Shown piece after piece: positions 1 to 8,812 of a stretch of 37,975 nt of DNA. The notes under the pieces are model-generated. The model searched no databases, was not told the origin of the DNA, and saw nothing but the letters and a program-made list of their open reading frames with translations. Each line of letters opens with the position of its first letter. Position 1 is the stretch's first letter. The stretch spans positions 1 to 37,975 of the forward strand of contig CALMYL010000001.1 in the NCBI GenBank assembly GCA_937873695.1, read 5' to 3'. This DNA is from an uncultured Ignavibacteria bacterium (GTDB lineage Bacteria > Bacteroidota > Ignavibacteria > Tepidaquicellales > OLB5). Made by a program: the position numbers and the translations under genes.

Positions 1-55
<55 letters not shown>

Positions 56-117
56 AGTGAAAATTGTTTTGTGTATCTGAAAAAGTATTATTTATATTTT
101 TATAAATAAAAATTCCG

Positions 118-200
118 TGGGTAGAGAAGGATTCGAACCTCCGAAGGCATAAGCCGACAGATTTACAGTCTGTTGCGTTTAACCACTTCGCTATCTACCC
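118..200 (-). tRNA. tRNA-Tyr (GTA)
   Basis: On the minus strand the acceptor arms GGGTAGA and TCTACCC pair. The anticodon stem ACAGA/TCTGT encloses loop CTGTAAA with anticodon GTA (tyrosine). A long variable arm (class II tRNA) is present, followed by the GGTTCGAATCC T arm. Length is 83 with the discriminator A. The following bases are CGG, so CCA is not encoded. A TTG-N20-TATTTTTG promoter lies just upstream at 216-246. Confidence 0.95.
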
Positions 201-215
201 TTAAATCTCAAACTT

Positions 216-246
216 CAAAAATATCTAAAAAATAAACTAAAATCAA
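216..246 (-). promoter_or_regulatory. Bacteroidota-type promoter for tRNA-Tyr/tRNA-Thr
   Basis: The minus strand reads TTG (246-244), 20 bases, then TATTTTTG (223-216), matching the -33 TTG / -7 TAnnTTTG consensus. Transcription would start about 10 bases before the mature tRNA-Tyr. The same 20-base spacing occurs at five other places in this window. Confidence 0.65.
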
Positions 247-273
247 GTTATTTTATGCTGTATAAAGGCATTT

Positions 274-1062
274 TCATTGCCCGAAACGGGAAATCCTGAT
301 TTCCCCACTATGGTATTTCGAACTTCCGGAATTTGTTTGTATTGTTATACTACCATCTTTATTTAAATCTATAATTTTACCATTACTTATGCCGCCACTA
401 TCAATATTTATTTCGCATGATTTTCCAATGATTTTTGCAGAATTTTTCCATTTTTCAAAGATTGTATCATGATCTGAAGACAATAACTCAGAAAAATTCA
501 AAGAAAAGTTGCTTATCAGTCTGATAAGGAATCTATTCAGATCAATCTTCTTTCCCAATATTTCCTTTAAGGAAATCGCGTTAATACTATCAGAAAATAT
601 CTCCTGATTACAATTGATCCCAATTCCTACAACAAACACATTGCTTGGCAACTTCGACTCAACCAAAATCCCGGAAAGTTTTTTATTCTCGTACATGATG
701 TCATTAGGCCACTTAATGAAGAGTTTATCCTTTTCAAAATAGCTTCCGCTATTTTGCATTTCGCTCAGAATAGAATCAAAAACGTAATATGAGAAATAGT
801 AAACTGCATTGTGAATTTCAGTGGGGGAGAGTGGCAAAAATTTTTTTATGGAAAATGTGAGATTCATATCTTTTTCTGATTCCCATTTCCTGTCCAAACG
901 ACCTTTGCCGGAAGTTTGATTTGTAGTGATCACAAGTGAATCAACAGGTATTTCCTTCTTTGCAGCTATTGTATTTGTAGAATCCAGCTCTTCGAAATAA
1001 TAAATATGAGAAATGAATCCATTTTCTTCAATTGAAGTTCTGATAAGTTCGATATCGAGCAT
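274..1062 (-). CDS. birA: biotin--[acetyl-CoA-carboxylase] ligase (BirA, catalytic form)
   Basis: This 262-aa protein makes biotinyl-AMP and transfers biotin to the biotin carboxyl carrier protein, feeding fatty acid synthesis. The biotinyl-AMP loop is visible as SGKGRLDRKW (residues 51-60), close to the GRGRRGR-type loop of the family. The KWPND motif is at 117-121, followed by KLSGIL and GIGIN (146-150) and a small C-terminal beta domain. There is no N-terminal winged helix, so it should be an enzyme only, not the biotin repressor. The ATG at 1062 is 42 bases after the stop of the upstream subtilase gene and has no obvious Shine-Dalgarno, so read-through from that gene is plausible. Confidence 0.93.
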   Translation of the reverse strand: MLDIELIRTSIEENGFISHIYYFEELDSTNTIAAKKEIPVDSLVITTNQTSGKGRLDRKWESEKDMNLTFSIKKFLPLSPTEIHNAVYYFSYYVFDSILSEMQNSGSYFEKDKLFIKWPNDIMYENKKLSGILVESKLPSNVFVVGIGINCNQEIFSDSINAISLKEILGKKIDLNRFLIRLISNFSLNFSELLSSDHDTIFEKWKNSAKIIGKSCEINIDSGGISNGKIIDLNKDGSITIQTNSGSSKYHSGEIRISRFGQ

Positions 1063-1104
1063 TTGCTGATAAAATAATTTCTAAGTAAAGGAAGTATTTA
1101 CGTT

Positions 1105-2751
1105 TTACCTGTCGTCTGCTTTTGGTTTTTTTGCCCTGTCATTTTTACTATTGCGGTCTTTAGGGGTTTCATTCTCATCGTTAGCCTTTGCCCGGGTGCT
1201 GTTGCCGTTATTATCGCTATCTTTGTATTTTTCATATTCGTAATCTTTATCATCCCGTTTAGTGTTCTCTTCCACGGGATCTTTCACCTTTTCTTTCTTT
1301 CCGCTCGAATATGTTCCGTAATTAAGTGCCTCATACAGATCGACCCTGCCATAGCCGTAATAATCGTCAAAGCCGGGTTTATCTTCCCTGGAGTCGCCTA
1401 CCTGGTCGTCAGCAGTCTGAGTTATAATTTCCCTGAGATCGTTATTTGTCCTGGAAGGATCTTGTCCAAGCAAAATGCTTGCAATACCGCTTACGTAAGC
1501 TGTTGCCTGTGAAGTTCCGCTCCAGTATACATCATAATTTGAATTATCTTTATAATCCAAACCATATATCTTATTTCCGGGTGCAACCACTGAAATGTGC
1601 CTGCCCCAATTGCTTCCGCCTCCCCAGGTAAATTCTCTGCAGCGGCTGTCATCAGTATCTGTTGCACCTACCGCAAGTACATTCTTAAAACTGGCCGGAT
1701 AGTAAGTATCACCGTTATTCTTGTTCATCATACTTGCAACTATTAAACAGCCTGCATCCTGTGCATATTTGATCGCATTTTCAAGTGTTTTTGAATAGTC
1801 GTAACCCCCTTCACTCATATTAAGTACGCGTGCGCCATTATTAGAGGCATAATACAATGAAGCAGACCACCATGAATATTCGCCCAGATTTTCATCATCA
1901 AGATTCTTGCAGATCATTAATTTGCATTTCTGATCTATGCCTGCATAACCAATTTCATTATTTGTAGAAGCGCCAATTGTACCTGCAATATTTGTACCAT
2001 GTCCGCCATCATCCTTAACGTTAGGATTATCATATGCAAAATTGTAACCGTAAATATCATCAACAAAACCATTACCGTCATCATCTTTACCGTTTTTTAC
2101 TTCTTCGCTGTTTACCCAGATTCTTCCTTCAAGATCAGGATGGTCCGTCTTTGTACCTGAGTCTAAGATGCCAACAATTATATCGCTGCTGCCTGCAGCA
2201 ATATCCCAGGCTTTAAGAACATTCATATCCGCACCGGGTTTTCCTGTTCTTCCGGCAGTTGTTCTCTGGGTACCATCGTTATGTAATCCCCATTGCCTGC
2301 CGAAAAAATTGTCGTTTGGAGTTACAGCGCCGCCTTTTACACCTGCCGCCTCACCAATAAAATCCGGTTCCGAAAAATCTATTCTGTCTTCTGAATTCAG
2401 ACTGCTGCAGATTTCCGGCACGTTAATATTTCCTTCAAAATAGGCAACAAAGTAAGTTTCCAGTTCATATTTATGATAAAGGACAGAGTTTCTTTTCGTG
2501 TCTCTTGGGAAGAGAACTTTTGTTTTTTTGAGCTCAACATTGTGTGAGACCAATATATCTTTTAGTATTTCTTCGTATGTTTCCGTTAATGGTTTTGAAG
2601 CTGCAACAGAAAGATTCTGCTTCTTCATTTTGACAATAATATGATCTTTGGCATAACGGGATTTACTTCCGAATTCTTTTGTCGTAATATTGTGCGCAGG
2701 AAACATAATAAATGCGCAAAGAATCAATATTGCAGAGATAATTTTCTTCAT
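1105..2751 (-). CDS. secreted S8 family serine peptidase (subtilisin-like)
   Basis: This 548-aa protein begins with a signal peptide (MKKIISAILILCAFIMFPAH). An N-terminal region of about 110 residues resembles subtilase propeptides. The peptidase domain carries all three catalytic motifs: ILDSG with Asp197, GGHGTNIAGT with His251, and SGTSQA with Ser414. A calcium-loop-like stretch DDDGNGFVDD lies at 223-232, as in fervidolysin-type subtilases. The last 65 or so residues form a highly charged Lys/Asp/Asn/Glu tail, probably disordered; no recognisable sorting domain is seen there. It should act outside the cytoplasm on peptides. It lies 16 bases after the beta-barrel gene on the same strand and is likely co-transcribed with it. 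Its substrate is unknown. Confidence 0.9.
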   Translation of the reverse strand: MKKIISAILILCAFIMFPAHNITTKEFGSKSRYAKDHIIVKMKKQNLSVAASKPLTETYEEILKDILVSHNVELKKTKVLFPRDTKRNSVLYHKYELETYFVAYFEGNINVPEICSSLNSEDRIDFSEPDFIGEAAGVKGGAVTPNDNFFGRQWGLHNDGTQRTTAGRTGKPGADMNVLKAWDIAAGSSDIIVGILDSGTKTDHPDLEGRIWVNSEEVKNGKDDDGNGFVDDIYGYNFAYDNPNVKDDGGHGTNIAGTIGASTNNEIGYAGIDQKCKLMICKNLDDENLGEYSWWSASLYYASNNGARVLNMSEGGYDYSKTLENAIKYAQDAGCLIVASMMNKNNGDTYYPASFKNVLAVGATDTDDSRCREFTWGGGSNWGRHISVVAPGNKIYGLDYKDNSNYDVYWSGTSQATAYVSGIASILLGQDPSRTNNDLREIITQTADDQVGDSREDKPGFDDYYGYGRVDLYEALNYGTYSSGKKEKVKDPVEENTKRDDKDYEYEKYKDSDNNGNSTRAKANDENETPKDRNSKNDRAKKPKADDR

Positions 2752-2767
2752 ATTATTGTAAATTTTC

Positions 2768-3532
2768 CTAAAAATGATACTTCATACCAATTGAGAGCCT
2801 GGTTCCATCAATCAGCAGCCTGGAATAAACTGGATTATCCATATTGTATACATTGCCATTTATGTTAACATAATCCACGTCAAATCTGTCCTGAGATTCG
2901 AAAGAAGCCTCTCTGAACTTAAACTCAAAATTCAGGGATAAGTTCCTTTCAGCGAAATATTCGAGGCCGGCAAGTACATTCATACTAACACCGGCTTTTC
3001 TTGAAATGGCAGATGTAGAATAAGGTCCCACAGACCTTTTGCGGTTTCCGAAATATAAACCGGCGCCCCCGCCTATAAATATTTTGAATCTTTCAGTGCT
3101 GACAGGCAAATTCCATTTCAAACCTGCCTCGAGAGGGAGCATATTGTATTCTTCGGTAAATCTGACAACAGAAGATGCTGAATCGTTTTCAAATCTTAAC
3201 AGCAGTTCATCATCTTTCACTTTAAGATATTCACTGGATAAATAGAACATAACATCAAAATCAGTGATATTCGGATTATATGTCACTTCTGCACCATATC
3301 CATAACCACCTTTAAGTTCTATTGATGCATCTCTGATAAATGAAACGTTTGATTTAATATTGTTCTGAAGTTCCGCTGCAGAAACATATGTTGCAAAAAC
3401 CTGAAGTGTAAATCTACCTGAACCGTTAAACGAAGATAATTTATCGTGTTCCGCCTGACTGTATAAAAAATATGGGTTCAAAAAATTAATTGAACCCATA
3501 AAAATCAGAAATGTTAATAAATTTTTTTTCAA
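2768..3532 (-). CDS. outer-membrane beta-barrel protein
   Basis: This protein is about 254 aa and of unknown specific role. From the TTG at 3532 it begins MKKNLLTFLIFMGSINF, a typical signal peptide with a plausible cut after YSQA. An in-frame TTG at 3574 would add 14 residues but places a charged stretch before the signal, so I prefer 3532. The rest alternates polar and aromatic residues in short strands and ends with aromatic-rich IGMKYHF, a usual outer-membrane barrel C-terminus. Segments such as GLKWNLPV, IFIGGGAGLYFG and AGLEYFAERNLSLNFEFKF look like transmembrane beta strands. It lies between the foldase gene and the subtilase gene; the foldase could help barrels of this kind fold. Confidence 0.72.
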   Translation of the reverse strand: MKKNLLTFLIFMGSINFLNPYFLYSQAEHDKLSSFNGSGRFTLQVFATYVSAAELQNNIKSNVSFIRDASIELKGGYGYGAEVTYNPNITDFDVMFYLSSEYLKVKDDELLLRFENDSASSVVRFTEEYNMLPLEAGLKWNLPVSTERFKIFIGGGAGLYFGNRKRSVGPYSTSAISRKAGVSMNVLAGLEYFAERNLSLNFEFKFREASFESQDRFDVDYVNINGNVYNMDNPVYSRLLIDGTRLSIGMKYHF

Positions 3533-3621
3533 ATACTGTTTTTCTAATTTTTTAACAGCTTTAGAATACAGCAAATTAACCTAAAAGGAATTAAATTGCA
3601 ATAATCAACTCTAAATTTATT

Positions 3622-5736
3622 TTATCTGAACATTTTATCTCTGTTATCCACAATTACAGCTTTTTCTTTCATTTCAGCCAGCCAATCCTGCACTATAGAC
3701 TGTTTCTTCTGGTTAATAATCGCTGTTCTCATTGTTTCAAACTGCTGTTGGTAAGCATTTTGGTCAAAAGCAGAGATATTTCTCATCTGTACAATATAAT
3801 AACCTCTGGCAGTTCTTATTGGGTCAGAAATCTGGCCATTCTGCAGTTTGTACACCACTGTTGAAAAATCAAAATCTGCTCCAATCTGAGGGGAAGGAAC
3901 AGAAACAGTAACTGTATCTGCTCTTTGTATAACAATCTGGGAATTAACATTTTTAAGTGAATTAATATCACCGCCCTGTATCTTTGATTTCAGATCCGAA
4001 GCCTGTTGTTTCAAAGCGTCAAGTTTCTTTTCTGTTTTAACCAGCATTGGCAGCTGCTGAACTTTCAATTCATCAAATGTATAATATCCTTCCGGGAATT
4101 TATCAGAAATAATGTATACTGCATAACCCGTCTGTATCTTGATAGGATCACTGATAGCCCCTTTTTCTTCCTCAAGCGCAAACTTTATCACAGAATTATT
4201 CTGTCCTGCACCCGGGACAAAAGCACCTTTTGTTACATAGCTGGGAATATCAACCACCTGTAATCCAAGTTTTTTTGCTTCTTCATCAAGGTTGCCTTTT
4301 TTGGAAACGAAAGAAAAATCTTCTGCACGTTTTCTTGCTGCATCTTTTGTTTTTGGAGAAGCTGTAACATTCTTCTTTATATCTGCGAATTTGAATTCTT
4401 TGTTCTGCTTGCCTTTCACTCTGATTATATGGTACCCAAACTGCGTTTTCACGGGGCCTACAATGCTGCCAACCGAGGCACTGTTTACAGCATCTTCAAA
4501 TTCTTTAACCATAGCACCTTTACCAAACCATCCAAGATCGCCGCCCTTGAATTTGTTTGATGCGTCATCAGAGTTCTCGGCTGCCAATTTAACAAAATCT
4601 TCGCCGTTTTTCAGTCTCTGTACTATTTGCTCTGCCTTGGTTTTAGCCGCGTTAGTATCGGTTCCAAAATTTATAAGTATATGCTGAGCGTTACTGAATG
4701 TTTCGGCTCCATCTTTGGTTTCCAAAAGTCTTACCATATGAAAACCGTCAGATGCTTTAATAACTTCTGAAACACTATCTTTACCGGCTGAAAAAAGAAA
4801 AGATGCAACTTCCGGTGATACTTCATTTGGCTTTACAAAATTATTTGTAAACTTCGCAGTTGAGTTATCATTTACTACACCGTAGGTCGTCGAGTCGCCA
4901 GGTATGAGTTTCTTAAGGTCCTTAGTGAAAGCTTTGATCATTTTTTCAGTAGCAACTGTATCTTCCATTGTGGCAATATCAGGAAAGAGCACGTATCTTA
5001 ACTTCGCGGATTTTTCCCGTTTAAAATCATCTTTATGATTTTCATAATAATTTTTCATATCATCATCGGAAACCTGTATCTGAGCGTCCATTACGCTGTT
5101 AGCATCCAGAAAAACATAATCAAACGAAGCTTTTATATTTTCATCCTTAAATCTTTGCATTACCTCGCCTTCTGTAACCCTGACTGTTCCGGTTATCACA
5201 CTCTGCAATTTCTGTGAAAGAAGGGTTTGTTTCAGGTATTCTTCAACCTGTGCCCAAAATTTTGTGACTTCAGGAGTCTTTGTAGTAAGTGCCTGCTGGT
5301 ATACAGCCATGTTAAACTGACCAGTTGAATCAATGAAATTTCTCTTAATCACATCCGGCAAAGTTTGAGGAGAATTATATACCCAATTAAGTATTTCCTG
5401 GTTAGTAACTGTTATACCAAGTCTTTTTATTTCCTGTTCTGCAAGAATCTGGGTTACCATTTGGTCCCATACCTGGTCCCGTATCATTTTTATGAGGTTC
5501 TCATCCGGGTCTTCACCGGTCTGTTGTCTCTGCTGATCGATTGCAAAGTTAACCTGACTTTCAAAATCTGCGTACTTTATTTCCTGACCATTAACTGAAC
5601 CAAGTTCTGTAACCTGTCCGCCTCTTAAGCCGAGGTAATCCATTCCCCACTCAAATACTATTGTAGCAAGAAATGCAAGTATCAATATTATCAGAATAAT
5701 GTGCGTCTTATCGCGCAGCTTATTCATTAAACCCAT
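3622..5736 (-). CDS. ppiD: PpiD/SurA-like membrane-anchored peptidylprolyl isomerase
   Basis: This 704-aa periplasmic foldase is anchored by one N-terminal membrane helix (about residues 12-34). A SurA-type chaperone region follows, with helix-rich segments such as IRDQVWDQMVTQILAEQEIKR. The clearest parvulin (PPIC) domain spans about residues 348-441, from AQHILINFGTD through GGDLGWFGKGAMVKEFEDA to FGYHIIRVKG. Further C-terminal sequence (for example GYYIVQMRN) looks like a second, degenerate rotamase-like domain. PpiD and SurA proteins assist folding of exported and outer-membrane proteins, which fits the barrel gene downstream. The ATG at 5736 follows an AGAGAGG Shine-Dalgarno-like stretch 11 bases away; an ATG three codons later is possible. 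A good TTG-N20-TATATTTG promoter lies at 5813-5843. Confidence 0.88.
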   Translation of the reverse strand: MGLMNKLRDKTHIILIILILAFLATIVFEWGMDYLGLRGGQVTELGSVNGQEIKYADFESQVNFAIDQQRQQTGEDPDENLIKMIRDQVWDQMVTQILAEQEIKRLGITVTNQEILNWVYNSPQTLPDVIKRNFIDSTGQFNMAVYQQALTTKTPEVTKFWAQVEEYLKQTLLSQKLQSVITGTVRVTEGEVMQRFKDENIKASFDYVFLDANSVMDAQIQVSDDDMKNYYENHKDDFKREKSAKLRYVLFPDIATMEDTVATEKMIKAFTKDLKKLIPGDSTTYGVVNDNSTAKFTNNFVKPNEVSPEVASFLFSAGKDSVSEVIKASDGFHMVRLLETKDGAETFSNAQHILINFGTDTNAAKTKAEQIVQRLKNGEDFVKLAAENSDDASNKFKGGDLGWFGKGAMVKEFEDAVNSASVGSIVGPVKTQFGYHIIRVKGKQNKEFKFADIKKNVTASPKTKDAARKRAEDFSFVSKKGNLDEEAKKLGLQVVDIPSYVTKGAFVPGAGQNNSVIKFALEEEKGAISDPIKIQTGYAVYIISDKFPEGYYTFDELKVQQLPMLVKTEKKLDALKQQASDLKSKIQGGDINSLKNVNSQIVIQRADTVTVSVPSPQIGADFDFSTVVYKLQNGQISDPIRTARGYYIVQMRNISAFDQNAYQQQFETMRTAIINQKKQSIVQDWLAEMKEKAVIVDNRDKMFR

Positions 5737-5812
5737 AATTAGTTAAACCTCTCTTTATGCGCTGAAACTATCGTCTAGCGAGTTTTCATTGAAATTTAGG
5801 TAAAAACAAACA

Positions 5813-5843
5813 CAAATATAGTTTTATGTCAGCCAATAATCAA
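5813..5843 (-). promoter_or_regulatory. Bacteroidota-type promoter for the PpiD-like gene
   Basis: The minus strand has TTG (5843-5841), exactly 20 bases, then TATATTTG (5820-5813). This predicts a start near 5808 and a 5' leader of about 70 bases. Confidence 0.65.
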
Positions 5844-5980
5844 TGTATTGATATTACCTATTAATAAATCGTGGTTTTAATGTTTATATCAGGATTTTGG
5901 GGTCTATGAATCCAAACAGGGCATATATCTAAACTTTTGTAATATGTGATATTCTAATCAAGGGTAGTTTTGTTGAACAT

Positions 5981-6181
5981 TTAAAAGCACTCTATAATAC
6001 GAGCATTTTCTTCCCTACTAAATACTTCTGTTGAATTAGGCAAAAATTCACTAATTTCTACTTCGCATTTAATTTTCTCTTCAGTTTTTCCCGGAAATTG
6101 CGAGTCGGAATATTTATCGACTTTGTGATCAGTTTCACTGTTCCATTTGTGAATTTTATCTGCAAATAATGACGATAACAT
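5981..6181 (-). CDS. hypothetical 66-aa protein
   Basis: I do not recognise this small protein. It is supported by an unusually good Shine-Dalgarno: the minus strand reads AAAGGAGATCCATC immediately before the ATG at 6181, a rare strength in this window. The product is hydrophilic with no membrane segment or signal peptide, starts MLSSLFADKIHKWN and is rich in Glu, Lys and Ser. Two cysteines are present (one in KIKCEVEI, one near the end in IIECF). It stands alone, divergent from the STAS-like gene at 6357. A near-match to the -7 box (CATTTTTG) lies upstream around 6220. Confidence 0.55.
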   Translation of the reverse strand: MLSSLFADKIHKWNSETDHKVDKYSDSQFPGKTEEKIKCEVEISEFLPNSTEVFSREENARIIECF

Positions 6182-6295
6182 GATGGATCTCCTTTACGGA
6201 CTTAATATTTTGATACAAAAATGAGTAATTTTTGTTTAGAGAGTATTTTCTATTTGTTAGAAGGTCATTTTGAATGAAGCTTATGATAATTTATC

Positions 6296-6324
6296 TTGAC
6301 AGAAAAATGATATTATGTTATTTT
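6296..6324 (+). promoter_or_regulatory. possible sigma70-like promoter for the STAS-like gene
   Basis: TTGACA at 6296-6301 is followed after 17 bases by TATTTT at 6319-6324. This resembles a classic -35/-10 promoter rather than the TAnnTTTG type seen elsewhere here. The region is very AT-rich, so a chance match is possible. Confidence 0.35.
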
Positions 6325-6356
6325 AATCATTATATTTTACGTTATTGGTGAGGGAA

Positions 6357-6758
6357 ATGAAGTATACAATAAATTATCATATTAACGATGATTTCCTTAA
6401 GGTTATTTTGGATGGTGAGTATCCTGTGGAAAAATTCCGCGAGATATCTGCTGATATGGATAAGGTGATTGATGAAAATGGGATCTCAAGAATAATGGTT
6501 GATCTTCGCAAATTCAGCGGCAGGTTCGGTGTGTTCAACGGACTTCAGGAAATTGAGAATTTCAGGGAGGAGTCAAAATATCTTCAATTTGCAATAATTG
6601 ATGTTCCTGAAAACAAATCAAACAATGACTTTTTTGAAAACGCATCATTCAACAGGGGATACAAATTGCTTTTCTTCTATAATGTAGAAGATGCTGAAAA
6701 GTGGCTTGGGGTTGATGGTAATGTCGATTTTGAAAAAGTTTTGGTAAAAGAATACTAA
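6357..6758 (+). CDS. STAS/SpoIIAA-like small protein
   Basis: The product is about 133 aa. Its pattern of alternating beta strands and helices (YHINDDFLKVILDGEYPVEKFREISADMDK..., then ISRIMVDLRKFSG, then LQFAIIDVP) resembles the SpoIIAA/STAS-like fold found in many small FCB proteins, in which the region before a middle strand holds a VDLRKFSG-type turn. The assignment is from pattern only, and the binding partner is unknown. The start is uncertain: an ATG at 6357 and upstream TTG/GTG codons at 6345 and 6348 are all in frame, and none has a well-spaced Shine-Dalgarno. The gene converges on pyrE, whose stop lies 5 bases beyond its own. Confidence 0.65.
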   Translation: MKYTINYHINDDFLKVILDGEYPVEKFREISADMDKVIDENGISRIMVDLRKFSGRFGVFNGLQEIENFREESKYLQFAIIDVPENKSNNDFFENASFNRGYKLLFFYNVEDAEKWLGVDGNVDFEKVLVKEY

Positions 6759-6763
6759 AACCT

Positions 6764-7336
6764 CTATTTATTCGTACTTCCGGGTTTGGTTACAGGAATT
6801 TTTGAAAGCCATTCCGGCACTTCATCAGGCTTAAAAGATACAACATCCATTTTTACAAGTGGCTTTAGAGGAATTCCAAAATCAACCCTGCCGCCAGAGC
6901 GGTCAACCAGGCATCCTACACCTACAATTTCTGCTTTAAATCTTCTGACTTCGTCAATTACCTCCTGTACACTTCCTCCGGTTGATATGATATCTTCCAC
7001 TATTAATACACGGTCATCAGGTTTTACTTCAAATCCGCGGCGAAATTTCATTTTACCATCGACGCGTTCTGTAAAGATGGCCTTTGTATCCAGATCTTTC
7101 CCAACTTCATACGCAAGAAGTATACCGCCTGTCATTGGTCCTACAACAAGCGTAATATTTTCATTTTCGAATTTCCTGGCCAGCTCTTTGCACAGCATTT
7201 CGGTATATCGGGGTCTCTCAAGTACACGGAATTTTTCAATGTAATGCGGCGAGTGATTGCCGGAAGTCAGCACAAAATGTCCATCAAGCAGCGCGCCTGA
7301 ATCTTTGAAGATCTGCAGTATTTCCTGTTCTGTCAT
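6764..7336 (-). CDS. pyrE: orotate phosphoribosyltransferase
   Basis: This 190-aa cytoplasmic enzyme joins orotate and PRPP to give orotidine 5'-phosphate, the fifth step of pyrimidine synthesis. The PRPP-binding signature VLIVEDIISTGGS is clear at residues 110-122. The N-terminal part FVLTSGNHSPHYIEK (21-35) forms the orotate-side pocket, and a flexible-loop segment with basic residues (RVDGKMKFRRGFEV) lies at 91-104. Length is normal. It is the last gene of the minus-strand run from the deoxynucleoside kinase, starting 9 bases after murI. An upstream nucleoside kinase in the same run gives a loose nucleotide-metabolism theme. Confidence 0.93.
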   Translation of the reverse strand: MTEQEILQIFKDSGALLDGHFVLTSGNHSPHYIEKFRVLERPRYTEMLCKELARKFENENITLVVGPMTGGILLAYEVGKDLDTKAIFTERVDGKMKFRRGFEVKPDDRVLIVEDIISTGGSVQEVIDEVRRFKAEIVGVGCLVDRSGGRVDFGIPLKPLVKMDVVSFKPDEVPEWLSKIPVTKPGSTNK

Positions 7337-7345
7337 ATATTCTGA

Positions 7346-8176
7346 TTACAAAATTACTTTATGTACATGTTTCAATTCTTTAGATAAAAATCTCTGGCTA
7401 ACTTCCTTAAATTTATGCGGAAAGTCAGACACGTAAAATACTGAGTGATTCTTCTCTGTCATTTTATGCTTGTTCAAAAGATGCTTCTTTTCAAGAATTC
7501 TTTTCACTTCTTTGGCTGTTTCTTTGCCGGAATCGATCAACTGAACACTTTTTCCTACAGAACTTTGTATCACATCTTTAAGAAGTGGATAGTGCGTGCA
7601 GCCAAGGATGAGTGTATCAATATTTTTTGTCTTAAGAGGTTTCAAGTACTCATCTGCAACCATTTGAGCAATTTTGTTCCTATTCCAGCCATCTTCTGCC
7701 AGGTGCACAAACAGCGGACACGGGTCCTGAAATACATTAACACTGCTTTTGATTTTCTTCAGCGCCTTTTTATATGCGTTTGAGCGTACTGTGCCAAGTG
7801 TGCCTATAACACCTATCTTATTCTTCTGAGTTGTTTCTATTGCTGATCTTGCACCGGGTTCTATCACACCAATTATCGGAATATGAAAATGCCTTTTCAG
7901 CGTTGGCAGCGATACTGATGAAGCAGTGTTGCAGGCAACAACAAGCATCTTGATCTTCTTCTTCATCAAAAAGTACGCAACCTGCAAAGAGTAATGCACA
8001 ATTGTTTCCTTAGACTTATTACCGTAGGGAACCCTGCCTGTATCACCAAAGTAAATTATCTTTTCATTCGGCAGAAGCCTGTTAAGCTCTTTCACAACAG
8101 TTAACCCGCCAACACCGGAATCAAATACCCCGATGGGACGCGATGCTTCGTCATATTTTGAACTTAATTCTATCAT
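7346..8176 (-). CDS. murI: glutamate racemase
   Basis: This 276-aa enzyme interconverts L- and D-glutamate to supply D-glutamate for peptidoglycan. The two catalytic cysteines sit in their family motifs: ACNTASS with Cys82 and LGCTHYPLL with Cys194. The N-terminal substrate loop GVFDSGVGGLTVV has Asp19 and Ser20, and YFGDTGRVPYG follows. A short N-terminal extension (MIELSSKYDEASR) precedes the usual start, but the ATG at 8176 abuts the cytochrome stop, suggesting translational coupling. It lies between the tetraheme cytochrome and pyrE. Confidence 0.95.
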   Translation of the reverse strand: MIELSSKYDEASRPIGVFDSGVGGLTVVKELNRLLPNEKIIYFGDTGRVPYGNKSKETIVHYSLQVAYFLMKKKIKMLVVACNTASSVSLPTLKRHFHIPIIGVIEPGARSAIETTQKNKIGVIGTLGTVRSNAYKKALKKIKSSVNVFQDPCPLFVHLAEDGWNRNKIAQMVADEYLKPLKTKNIDTLILGCTHYPLLKDVIQSSVGKSVQLIDSGKETAKEVKRILEKKHLLNKHKMTEKNHSVFYVSDFPHKFKEVSQRFLSKELKHVHKVIL

Positions 8177-8770
8177 TTATTTTTTGAACTCAATGGATAG
8201 CGGATGCTTAATCTTTTCGAAAGCTGATTTGTAATCAAAATCTTCCAACTGAAAAGGACAAGCATCATAGTTAAGTGTTTTTTCCTTGTTGCCCTTTGTG
8301 CTGTGACAGGCTAAACAGGTCTTCTCGTCACCTTTTACACCGCCGCTGCGTATAAATGAACTTTCTTCTTTCATTATCTCGGCAGAGGAATACTCGGAGC
8401 CCGCTCCGTGGCAGCCTTCACATCCAACACCCTCAGTTATATTAAAAAACTCACCTTTGGGGGTACCCTTGAATCGGTACTCAGTAGTATGGCACTTTAA
8501 ACACTTTTCTTCCTTATCAGGCGATGCCAGTCCGTTTGCTTTATTGAAATCGATTGCCTTGGTGCTGAACAGCACCGTGTAAGCACCGGAGTGTTTTGAA
8601 TTCTTCCAGGGAGTCATCTGGTCACCGATGTTCTTTAGCCCGTGACACTCATTGCACATCTGCGAACCTGTTATATGCACAGGCTCCTGTTTTGGCTCAA
8701 GTGCATTCTTAAGAAAAAAAAGCAGCGCAGCTATAAATGCGAAGAATATCAAGTATGAAATATATTTCAT
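8177..8770 (-). CDS. tetraheme cytochrome c family protein, membrane-anchored
   Basis: This 197-aa protein has an N-terminal membrane segment (about residues 5-23) and four CxxCH heme-c motifs at residues 39-43, 90-94, 117-121 and 152-156. The spacing and SKHSGAY stretch (59-64) resemble the cytochrome c554/NapC-like multiheme group, where such histidines can act as distal heme ligands. It probably faces the periplasm and carries electrons; the donor and acceptor are not visible. It is wedged between a DUF6165 gene and murI and abuts murI exactly, an unusual neighbourhood. No heme-lyase or other redox gene is nearby. It could also bind hemes for nitrogen-oxide or sulfur chemistry. Confidence 0.85.
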   Translation of the reverse strand: MKYISYLIFFAFIAALLFFLKNALEPKQEPVHITGSQMCNECHGLKNIGDQMTPWKNSKHSGAYTVLFSTKAIDFNKANGLASPDKEEKCLKCHTTEYRFKGTPKGEFFNITEGVGCEGCHGAGSEYSSAEIMKEESSFIRSGGVKGDEKTCLACHSTKGNKEKTLNYDACPFQLEDFDYKSAFEKIKHPLSIEFKK

Positions 8771-8812
8771 TTATCGGTATATATCATTTATAGCTTTGTG
8801 TTAAATAATCTG

